Assembly: GCF_036245865.1 (NCBI RefSeq)
Contig: NZ_BTTW01000005.1
Coordinates: 496,001 to 560,000, forward strand
DNA: 64,000 nt
From: Corallococcus caeni
GTDB taxonomy: Bacteria > Myxococcota > Myxococcia > Myxococcales > Myxococcaceae
Direction of reading: 5' to 3'
The translations under genes and the position numbers were made by a program. Under the pieces are notes generated by a model. It did not search any database, was not told the origin of the DNA, and saw only the letters and a program-made list of their open reading frames with translations. Below, piece by piece: positions 18,581 to 25,816 of this stretch. Position 1 is the stretch's first letter, and every line of letters starts with the position of its first letter.

Positions 18581-20296
18581 ATGCGGAACCTCTGGAAGGT
18601 TGGAGCGCTGAGCGCGGTGTTCGGTGCGGTGCTCGGCATGGGCGGATGCAGCGACTTCGAAGCCGCCTATGAAGGCTGCCAGGACGCGGGCCGCTGCGGA
18701 CCGCAGGCGAGCGGCGACGGCGGCGCGGACGCGGGCGATGGAGGCGATGGTGGCGACACAACGCCTCCCCCCTGCGGCGACGGCGGGGTGGACTACCCCG
18801 ACCTGACCGGCTTCGACAACGACTGCGACGGCATCGACGGTGTCGCGGACGCGGGCTATTTCGTGGATCCGGTGGGGGGCAGGGACAACGACAACGACGG
18901 GACCCGCGAGAAGCCGTTCCAGACCCTGGCACGCGCTCTCCGGGAGATCCGCAACGGTGGCACGGGGCGCAGCATCGTGTACCTGGGCACCGGCACGTAC
19001 ACCGAGCCCGCGCCCGTGGTGGACATGCCTGTTTCGCTCTACGGCGGGTACACGTGGCGCGGAAACAAATACTGGGATCGGTTCAAGGAGGGCGGTGGCA
19101 GCACGTTCTTCGATGGCGGCACGGTCGCATTCACGGTGCGCGACACGCTGGACGCAGGGGTGTTGCTGGATTCGCTCCACATTGCCTCCGCGAATGCCAC
19201 CGACGCGGGCGAGCCTTCCATCGCCGTTCGGGTCGTTCGTGCTTCGGCGGTGCAATTCAACAACGTGGTCGTCGAGGCAGGTCAGGGAGCTCCTGGAACA
19301 GACGGCACCGAAGGGGCTGAGGGCGGCGCTGGAAGAGACGGAGGCCGAGGCGAAAACGCGAATATGAACACGGCGGGATTCCGGGGCCTGGGCGGCGTCG
19401 CCCCTGTTTGCGCTTTCAGCGGCGCCAATGACGGAGGCAATGGGGGTAGCGCCAAGGCGGCGGACCTGGGCGCTCCCGGCGAAGTGGGTGCCCCCAACAC
19501 GCCCGGAGGCCGGGGTGGCCCCCTGGGCCAGAAGGCGGATGCCGGCGACAACATCTCCACATGCGTTGGCGGAGCTGGAGGTGATGGCGATGCCGGCGTT
19601 ACCGGAGCCCCGGGCGATGCAGGAGCCCCTGGCAGCGGCATGGGTGGGATCGACCTCGATCAAGTGACCTGGCAGAGGCTCGCACCGCAGAAGGGCAACG
19701 ACGGCGCCGCGGGAAAGCCCGGTGCTGGCGGTGGCGGTGGCGGCGCGGGAGGCGCATGTGCGGACGGCACCATTCCTCCATCACAGATTGCCGCCGCAGG
19801 AGGCGGCGGTGGCGGCGGGAGTGGCGGATGTGGAGGCCAACAGGGAACGGGCGGAGGGGGTGGTGGCGCATCCATCGCAATGCTGCTCCTCCAAGCCGAC
19901 GTCACCGTGAGCAGTCACTCCCAGCTGGTCACGCGCGGAGGTGGAAATGGCGGCGCTGGGGCTCGCGGCGGTGCAGGCGGCGAAGGTGGAAAGGGCGGGA
20001 CGCCTGGAACGCGCTCCACGATCATCGTGGCCACCGGCACCGAGGAGTCCTACACCACCTACGGAGGGACCAGCGGCCGGGGCGGCAACGGAGGTTCCGG
20101 CGGACAGGGCGGTCCGGGTGGCGGTGGCGCGGGTGGGCCCTCCATTGGCGTCTGGTGCGTGTTGGACGCGGGCGTCGTGGTGGACGAGAGCAGCAGCGTC
20201 TCGCCCGGCAATGGTGGCGAGGGCGGCGCGAGCACGGGCAACCGGGGCAGCATCGGTGCCCAGGTTCCCACCCATGATTGCCGCACGACGCCCTGA
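18581..20296 (+). CDS. Glycine-rich, collagen-like surface lipoprotein
   Basis: A 571-residue lipoprotein with lipobox MGGC (C23). After an Asp/Gly linker comes a DUF1565-like segment ('DPVGGRDNDNDGTREKPFQTLARALREI') typical of right-handed beta-helix proteins. From about residue 235 it is dominated by Gly (GxxG and GGxGG runs) to near the end, with scattered Asp and Ala. It probably sits on the outer surface. ATG 18581 is preferred because GGGGAAA precedes it, although a GTG at 18563 overlaps the upstream stop. The function is not known. Such proteins are common in myxobacteria and may contribute to the extracellular matrix. Confidence 0.8.
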   Translation: MRNLWKVGALSAVFGAVLGMGGCSDFEAAYEGCQDAGRCGPQASGDGGADAGDGGDGGDTTPPPCGDGGVDYPDLTGFDNDCDGIDGVADAGYFVDPVGGRDNDNDGTREKPFQTLARALREIRNGGTGRSIVYLGTGTYTEPAPVVDMPVSLYGGYTWRGNKYWDRFKEGGGSTFFDGGTVAFTVRDTLDAGVLLDSLHIASANATDAGEPSIAVRVVRASAVQFNNVVVEAGQGAPGTDGTEGAEGGAGRDGGRGENANMNTAGFRGLGGVAPVCAFSGANDGGNGGSAKAADLGAPGEVGAPNTPGGRGGPLGQKADAGDNISTCVGGAGGDGDAGVTGAPGDAGAPGSGMGGIDLDQVTWQRLAPQKGNDGAAGKPGAGGGGGGAGGACADGTIPPSQIAAAGGGGGGGSGGCGGQQGTGGGGGGASIAMLLLQADVTVSSHSQLVTRGGGNGGAGARGGAGGEGGKGGTPGTRSTIIVATGTEESYTTYGGTSGRGGNGGSGGQGGPGGGGAGGPSIGVWCVLDAGVVVDESSSVSPGNGGEGGASTGNRGSIGAQVPTHDCRTTP

Positions 20297-20426
20297 CCCA
20301 CCGCATCGCCCGCTGGGTGACAGCGGCGGGTGAGAAAACGAGACCCGGGGGCAGGTGCTTGTTTGCTTGCCCTGCATCCACGGGCGGTGACTTCGCTTCC
20401 CGGGATTTCACCTGTTACGCTCCCCC

Positions 20427-22139
20427 GTGGTGGAGATGTCTTCCGAGCTGATCTGCGAAACCTGCGGCCTCACCGTTCCGTCCGAGACGGCGGTGTGCCC
20501 TCGCGATGGCACCGTCGTGCTGTCGTCGTTCCATCCGACTCCACCGGAACCGAAGGTCATCGTGGAGCACCCCGGTAACGAAGCCATCGCCCCCACCGAC
20601 CCCCTCATCGGCCTGAAGCTGGGCGAGTACGAGCTGCGCTCGCGCATCGGCGTGGGCGGCATGGGGCTCGTCTACGACGGCATCCAGCCCCTCATCGGCA
20701 AGCGCGTCGCCGTGAAGGTGCTGCGCCCGGAACTGGCGCACTCGTCGGAACAGGTGGCCCGCCTCCTCGCGGAGGCCCGCGCCGTCAACGCCATCCGCCA
20801 CCGCGGCATCATCGACATCTTCGGCTTCGGCCAGCTCCCCGACGGTCGCCAGTACATCGTCATGGAGTACCTGGACGGTCAGCCGCTGGACGCCATCCTC
20901 GCGGAGAAGGGCCGCCTGCCCGTCCCGGAGGCCCTGTCGCTGCTGGATGAGGTGCTCGCCGCCCTGGGCGCCGCGCACGGCGCGGGCGTGGTGCACCGCG
21001 ACCTCAAGCCCAGCAACATCTTCCTGGTGCGCCAGCCGGACGGCTCGCGCTACGTGAAGCTGCTGGACTTCGGGCTCGCCAAGCGCGGCGAAGGCCCCAC
21101 CGTCCGCACCGCGCAGACGCGCACCGACATGGTCGTCGGCACCCCGGAGTACATGGCGCCCGAGCAGGCCCGCGGCCAGTCCGTGGGCCCCATGACGGAC
21201 CTGTACGCCATGGGCGTCGTCACCTTCGAGATCGTCACCGGCCGGCTGCCCTTCATCGGCAGCTCCCCGGTGGACCTGCTCATGAAGCACGTGGAGGCGC
21301 GCCCGCCCCGGCCGTCGGAGTTCGTCCCCGACCTGCCGCCCGCCGTGGACGCCTTCATCCTGCAGATGCTCACCAAGGACCCGGAGACGCGCCCCAACTC
21401 CGCGGATGTCCTGCGTCAGCACCTGGCCAAACTGCGCCGCACCCTGCGGGCCACGCGCACCAACCCCACCGCGCCCGCCCCCGTCGAACCCGCGCCGCCC
21501 AAGCCCGCCGCCGTCGCCGTCAGCGACGCGGACGCGCGCCGCCCCACCACCCAGGTGCCGCCGCCGGTCCCGCCCGAGGACCTGATGGTGCCGCAGGAAG
21601 AAGAGCCCCGGTCGATGCGGCGCTTCGTGCCCATCGCCGTGGGCGCGGCCGTGCTGCTCGCGGCCGTGGGCGTCGTCGCCGCCACGCGCGGTGGCGGTGA
21701 GACGCCTCCGCCCGTCGTCGCGTCCCCGACGCCGCCTCCCGCGCCGAAGGTCGAACCCGCGCCCGCGCCGGAGGTCGTCGCCGCGCCCGTGGTGCAGGAG
21801 CCTGCGCCTGCTCCCGTCGCCGAGCCGCCTCCTCCGGTGAAGCAGGAGCCGGTCGTCGCCAGGACCGCCACCGTGAAGCCCGTCCGTGAAGGCCCGCCGC
21901 CCAAGCGCACGGAGTCCTCGAGTGAAACGGCCGTGCGCAATCAGATCCTCGCCACCGTGAATCAGGTCGAGACCAGCCCGCTGTACGCCGACAACAAGGT
22001 CCACAAGGGGCTCACCCGGCAGGCCGCACGGAACTACCTGGACCAGCAGCTCAAGCGGCTGGAGAACGTGGACGACTCGGCGGGCCGCACGGAGATCCTC
22101 GAGGACCTTCGCGGCTGGAAGCAGCGCTACCTCAAGTAG
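20427..22139 (+). CDS. Ser/Thr protein kinase with N-terminal zinc ribbon and one transmembrane helix
   Basis: A 570-residue Hanks-type kinase. The N-terminus has a CETCG...CPRDG zinc-ribbon-like motif. The kinase domain (about 67-335) shows the Gly loop GVGGMG, the ATP Lys K97 (VAVKVL), catalytic D192 in HRDLKPSN, DFG (LLDFGLA) and APEQ (the APE motif). A Pro-rich linker leads to one transmembrane helix (about 400-420), then a Pro/Val stretch and a short C-terminal domain ('ETAVRNQILATVNQVETSPLYADNK...') in the periplasm. The start is ambiguous: GTG 20427 or ATG 20436. The RuvC-fold gene follows after 10 bp. Confidence 0.92.
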   Translation: MVEMSSELICETCGLTVPSETAVCPRDGTVVLSSFHPTPPEPKVIVEHPGNEAIAPTDPLIGLKLGEYELRSRIGVGGMGLVYDGIQPLIGKRVAVKVLRPELAHSSEQVARLLAEARAVNAIRHRGIIDIFGFGQLPDGRQYIVMEYLDGQPLDAILAEKGRLPVPEALSLLDEVLAALGAAHGAGVVHRDLKPSNIFLVRQPDGSRYVKLLDFGLAKRGEGPTVRTAQTRTDMVVGTPEYMAPEQARGQSVGPMTDLYAMGVVTFEIVTGRLPFIGSSPVDLLMKHVEARPPRPSEFVPDLPPAVDAFILQMLTKDPETRPNSADVLRQHLAKLRRTLRATRTNPTAPAPVEPAPPKPAAVAVSDADARRPTTQVPPPVPPEDLMVPQEEEPRSMRRFVPIAVGAAVLLAAVGVVAATRGGGETPPPVVASPTPPPAPKVEPAPAPEVVAAPVVQEPAPAPVAEPPPPVKQEPVVARTATVKPVREGPPPKRTESSSETAVRNQILATVNQVETSPLYADNKVHKGLTRQAARNYLDQQLKRLENVDDSAGRTEILEDLRGWKQRYLK

Positions 22140-22149
22140 TCCTCACGCC

Positions 22150-22632
22150 ATGACCGCGCCCCCAGGCCCTGCGCTGCTCGCGGTGGACCTGGGACTGCGC
22201 AGCGGGCTCGCGCGCTTCGGCGCGGACGGGCGGCTGCGGTGGTACCGCTCGCAGAACTTCGGCACGCACGCGCGGCTCAAGCGCGCGGTGCCCGCCGTGC
22301 TCCAGGACGCATCGCCGCTCGCGTGGCTCGTGCTGGAGGGCGGTGGCCCCATCGCGGACATCTGGGAGCGCGAGGCCCTGCGCCGCGCCCTGCCCGTGCT
22401 GCGCGTGGCCGCGGAGGACTGGCGCCACCGGCTGCTCTACGCGCGGGAGCAGCGCAGCGGCGCGCTGGCGAAGGACGCCGCGGACGGGCTCGCGCGGCGG
22501 GTCATCGACTGGTCCCAGGCGCCCCGCCCCACCTCGCTGCGCCACGACGCCGCGGAGGCCATCCTGCTGGGCCTGTGGGGCGCGCTGGAGGTGGGCTGGC
22601 TTGCCCAGGTCCCCGCGGAGGTGCGCCGCTGA
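22150..22632 (+). CDS. Small RuvC/RNase H-fold protein
   Basis: A 160-residue protein with a complete RuvC-like acidic set: D13 in LLAVDLGLRSGLARF, E63 in WLVLEGGG, and D133 plus E136 in RHDAAEAILLG. The order and spacing match RuvC-type Holliday junction nucleases and related RNase H-fold enzymes, and the length is close to RuvC. It is diverged enough that it is probably not the housekeeping RuvC. The role could be DNA repair or an uncharacterised nuclease. It starts 10 bp after the kinase stop with no obvious ribosome-binding site, suggesting co-transcription. Confidence 0.7.
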   Translation: MTAPPGPALLAVDLGLRSGLARFGADGRLRWYRSQNFGTHARLKRAVPAVLQDASPLAWLVLEGGGPIADIWEREALRRALPVLRVAAEDWRHRLLYAREQRSGALAKDAADGLARRVIDWSQAPRPTSLRHDAAEAILLGLWGALEVGWLAQVPAEVRR

Positions 22633-22639
22633 TGGCCCG

Positions 22640-23425
22640 CTACTTCACCGACAGGCACGCCACCGGCTGCGCGATGGCGTTGCGCGCGCGCTCCTCGCTC
22701 ACCAGCGCGTAGCCCGCCAGGTCCTGCAGCAGCAGGTCGCGGTTCTGCCGGATGAGGCTCGCGTTCTTGCACGCCTTGAGGTCGCCGTAGAACCCGTACG
22801 GCGGCAGCGCGAGCTGCAGCTCCGCCAGCTCCGACAACTGGAGCTCCCCCAGCTCACGGCCGAAGAGCTTGCGGGCCCCGTCCTCCACGCCGATGACGCC
22901 GCGCTCGAAGCGGATGGTGGACAGGTCGTAGGCGACGAGCTGGTCCTTCTGGAAGAACGCGTGCAGCCGGTGCGCCGCCACGGACAGCTGCAGGTCGCCC
23001 TCGATGCCCATCTCCCGCGCGATGCGCATGGCCAGCCACCGCTCACAGGAACCGTCCCCGGGGGGCGCCGTGCCCAGCGTCACGCCGGCGAACAGGCGCC
23101 ACGCCCACGCGCGGCCGTCCTCACGCGGCGTCTGGAAGTAGGTGGGGCAGTCCATCTGGCGGATGTAGAGCGCCACCAGGTCCTTGGGCATCCGCGAGAA
23201 GTCCGGACGCGTGAAGGTCACCGCCGTGCGCTCCCGGCCGCCCTGGTCCATCCGGCCGGCCAGCACGCTCATCCGGTCGCCTTCGATGCGATGGCGCAGC
23301 TGGCTCTCGACGTCGAATTCGCTCTCCAGACGCGGCAGCTTGCTGGCCGTGTACAGGTACGTGAGCGGAATCACCACGCCGGCCAGGCCGACCAGGAACA
23401 TGAACAGCCAGAAAACGGTCTTCAC
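22640..23425 (-). CDS. Degenerate GT51 (peptidoglycan transglycosylase-like) membrane protein
   Basis: A 261-residue protein with one N-terminal transmembrane helix (3-25). Residues 177-253 ('GVIGVEDGARKLFGRELGELQLSELAELQLALPPY...YALVSEERARNAI') follow the C-terminal pattern of GT51 transglycosylases. The part that should carry the catalytic EDxxFxxHxG reads QMDCPTYFQTPRED (90-103), so the catalytic Glu position is Met and the His is missing. The GGSTITQQ motif is also replaced (about 120-135). It is therefore probably a pseudo-transglycosylase facing the periplasm, perhaps a regulator or scaffold of cell-wall synthesis. It is convergent with the RuvC-fold gene. Confidence 0.65.
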   Translation of the reverse strand: MKTVFWLFMFLVGLAGVVIPLTYLYTASKLPRLESEFDVESQLRHRIEGDRMSVLAGRMDQGGRERTAVTFTRPDFSRMPKDLVALYIRQMDCPTYFQTPREDGRAWAWRLFAGVTLGTAPPGDGSCERWLAMRIAREMGIEGDLQLSVAAHRLHAFFQKDQLVAYDLSTIRFERGVIGVEDGARKLFGRELGELQLSELAELQLALPPYGFYGDLKACKNASLIRQNRDLLLQDLAGYALVSEERARNAIAQPVACLSVK

Positions 23426-23480
23426 AGGGCCGACTCTAGCAGGGGAGGCACGCCTCAGGAGGACCGGTTAGAAAGGCCCC

Positions 23481-24173
23481 ATGAGCGACTGGCACACCGC
23501 CACCGTCACCGCCCGGAAGCTTGCGGCGGATGGCCTCACCGACTGGGTGCTCGACATCGGCGGGACGCCGCTCGTGGGCTCGCACGCCCATCCGGGGCAG
23601 TACGTCCAGCTGCGCCTCCCCGGTGGGGAGCCGGGCATGTTCGCCATCGCCTCGCCGCCCGCTCCCGCCGGCACGCAGTGGGAGTTCCTGCTCAAGGACG
23701 ACGGCTCGCTGCCGGCCGCGCTGCTGCGTCTGCCATTGGGCGCGCGCGTGGAGGTGAAGCGGCCGGAAGGCCCGGGCTTCCCCATGGAGAAGGCGCGCGG
23801 CCGCGACCTGCTGCTGTTCGCCAGCGGCTCCGGCATCTCCGCCATCCGCCCCGTCATCTCCGCCGTGCGCCAGGACCGGGGTGCGTATGGCCGGGTGACG
23901 CTGTACTTCGGCGCGCGCACGCCGGACAGCTTCGCGTACCAGCATGAACTGGAGCAGTGGCAGGCGGACGGCGTGAAGGTGCTGTGCACCGTGAGCCGCC
24001 CCGGCGGCAGCGGCTGGCAGGGCCTCGTCGGCTACGTGCAGTCCCACCTGGGCGAGGAGCGGCTGGAGCACGCCATCGCCTTCGTGTGCGGGCCGGCGGA
24101 CATGGTGCAGGACGTGATGGCCCAGCTGGCCCGGCGCGGCGTTCCGAGGAGCGCCGTGTTCCTCAACTACTGA
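23481..24173 (+). CDS. Ferredoxin-NADP reductase-like flavoprotein
   Basis: A 230-residue protein with an N-terminal FAD-binding barrel ('GQYVQLRLPGGEPGMFAIASPP') and a C-terminal NAD(P)-binding lobe ('LLLFASGSGISAIRPVISAV' and 'FVCGPADMVQDVMAQLARRGVP'). No ferredoxin or cytochrome domain is attached, so it would reduce a separate partner or free flavin. The usual FAD motif RxYS is replaced by MFAIAS, which is common in the sulfhydrogenase/dihydroorotate dehydrogenase electron-transfer subgroup. The last 7 bp overlap the convergent WD40 gene. Confidence 0.82.
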   Translation: MSDWHTATVTARKLAADGLTDWVLDIGGTPLVGSHAHPGQYVQLRLPGGEPGMFAIASPPAPAGTQWEFLLKDDGSLPAALLRLPLGARVEVKRPEGPGFPMEKARGRDLLLFASGSGISAIRPVISAVRQDRGAYGRVTLYFGARTPDSFAYQHELEQWQADGVKVLCTVSRPGGSGWQGLVGYVQSHLGEERLEHAIAFVCGPADMVQDVMAQLARRGVPRSAVFLNY

Positions 24174-25816
24174 GCCGCCGGAGCCCCGCGCGGCTCCACG
24201 GTGGGGGACGCGTAGCGCACGCCCACCACCACCGCCGCCGGGTCGCTCTCCTGGCTGCCCACGGTATTCACGCGCGTCCACGCGGCCACGCCCACCCGAC
24301 GTCCGTCCGGCGAGAAGCGCACGCGGCGCACGGTCCAGCCGAACTCCAGCTCGCCCTTCGGCGCCTGCTCCGCCTCGGTGAAGAGGTACACGCGCCGGTC
24401 CCACCCACCGGACGCCAGCGAGCGTCCGTCGGGGGAGATGGCCGCCGAGGACACCACGCCGTGGTGCAGCTCCCACTTGCGCAGCACCTTGCCGGAGGCC
24501 GCGTCCACCAGCGCGCCCGCGTTCCACGGGCCCTGCGGTTCCTCCACGCCCTTGCGCTCGCGCTGGTACACCGCGAGCGTGCGCTCCGCCTTCTCCTGAC
24601 TGAAGGCCACGCCCAGCCGCTGTCCGCGCGCATCCACGGTGACGTCGTTGACGTGCGCGGGGAAGGTGAAGTCCAGACGCGGCGTCAGCCCGCGGGAGGT
24701 CACCGAGGGAGTTCCTTCCGGCACGCCGCCCTTCAACGTGAGGACCGCCTCCGCCGTCGTCTCGTCGAAGACCGTGTCCACGCGCTCGCTGAAGGGCGCG
24801 CCCAGCACGCCCTGGCTGCCCTGCGGCACGCACGCGTCGCACACCGCCACGTCCACGCCCGGCAGCGTCAGCGCCTTGAAGCGCAGCGTGCGTCCGCGCG
24901 CCACCCGCGCCACGGTGTTGCCCATCGCGCCCGGCACGGTGACGGTGTCCTTCAGGAACGCCACGTCGATGCCGGACGCCGTCGCGGCCGCGGTGGTGAG
25001 CACCACCACCGGCGTGCGCGAGTCCAGCGCCAGCACCATCGGCGGCCCGTCGTCCACGCGGCCCTGCACCGCCGCGAACCCGCCGCGCCGCTCGAAGTGC
25101 GTGCGCGCCGCGTCCGGCCGCGCGGCCTGCTCCGGCGTGTCCGACGCGCGCACGTGGCCGTCCCAGCCGCCCGAGTACAGGGTCCCGTCCGCCGTGAACG
25201 CCAACGCGCTCACCGGCCCCGTGTGCAGCCGGGCTTCCGCCGCGAACTCCAGCGCGGGCACCGACACCAGCGACACCAGGCCCTGGGTGCTGCCCACCGC
25301 CAGCCACTTGCCGTCCGGATGGAAGGCCACCGACACCAGCGGCTCCTCGGTGGCGAGCAGCGCCCGCTGCGTTCCCGTGGCCACGTCGAACAGCTGCACC
25401 GCGCCGCTGCGGCTCACCGTTGCCACCAGCGCACCGTCGGGAGAAAAGGCCACGCCTTCCGGGTCGAACTCGGAGGCGTTCACCAGGGCGTCGAACCGCT
25501 CGGTGGGCCCGGCCGCGCCCTTGGCGCTGGCAGTCCCCAGGTCCCAGACGGTGAGCCGCTGGCCGATGGTGCCGTTCGCGAAGCGCGTGTACGCGACAAG
25601 CGGGCTTCGGGGCGCGAAGTCCACCGTCCAGATGACGTCCTTGCGGTTGAGGACGGTGGGCTCACCGTCGAAGCCCTCCACCGCGCCGGAGAGGAAGCCT
25701 CCGGGCGTGGACTCCAACCGCGTCACCGTGTCCGGCGGAAGGCCCGCGGCCGTGTGCGCGCAGCCCGTGAGCGCCAGCGCGCCCGCGAGCACGAAGCCCC
25801 CGACACGCAGGCTCAT
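24167..25816 (-). CDS. WD40-repeat lipoprotein
   Basis: A 549-residue lipoprotein (lipobox LTGC, C19). It has beta-propeller blades such as 'GQRLTVWDLGTAS', 'ALVATVSRSGAVQLFDVATGTQRALL', 'VSVAFHPDGKWLAVGSTQGLVSLVSV' and 'ISPDGRSLASGGWDRRVYLFTEAEQ', with a middle insertion (about 230-380) unlike WD40. It should be a periplasmic or outer-membrane protein-binding platform. Its ATG overlaps the stop of the LpoA-like gene as ATGA, so the two are made together. There are two cysteines close together in a CDAC motif in the insertion. Partner and function are not known. Confidence 0.82.
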   Translation of the reverse strand: MSLRVGGFVLAGALALTGCAHTAAGLPPDTVTRLESTPGGFLSGAVEGFDGEPTVLNRKDVIWTVDFAPRSPLVAYTRFANGTIGQRLTVWDLGTASAKGAAGPTERFDALVNASEFDPEGVAFSPDGALVATVSRSGAVQLFDVATGTQRALLATEEPLVSVAFHPDGKWLAVGSTQGLVSLVSVPALEFAAEARLHTGPVSALAFTADGTLYSGGWDGHVRASDTPEQAARPDAARTHFERRGGFAAVQGRVDDGPPMVLALDSRTPVVVLTTAAATASGIDVAFLKDTVTVPGAMGNTVARVARGRTLRFKALTLPGVDVAVCDACVPQGSQGVLGAPFSERVDTVFDETTAEAVLTLKGGVPEGTPSVTSRGLTPRLDFTFPAHVNDVTVDARGQRLGVAFSQEKAERTLAVYQRERKGVEEPQGPWNAGALVDAASGKVLRKWELHHGVVSSAAISPDGRSLASGGWDRRVYLFTEAEQAPKGELEFGWTVRRVRFSPDGRRVGVAAWTRVNTVGSQESDPAAVVVGVRYASPTVEPRGAPAAQ

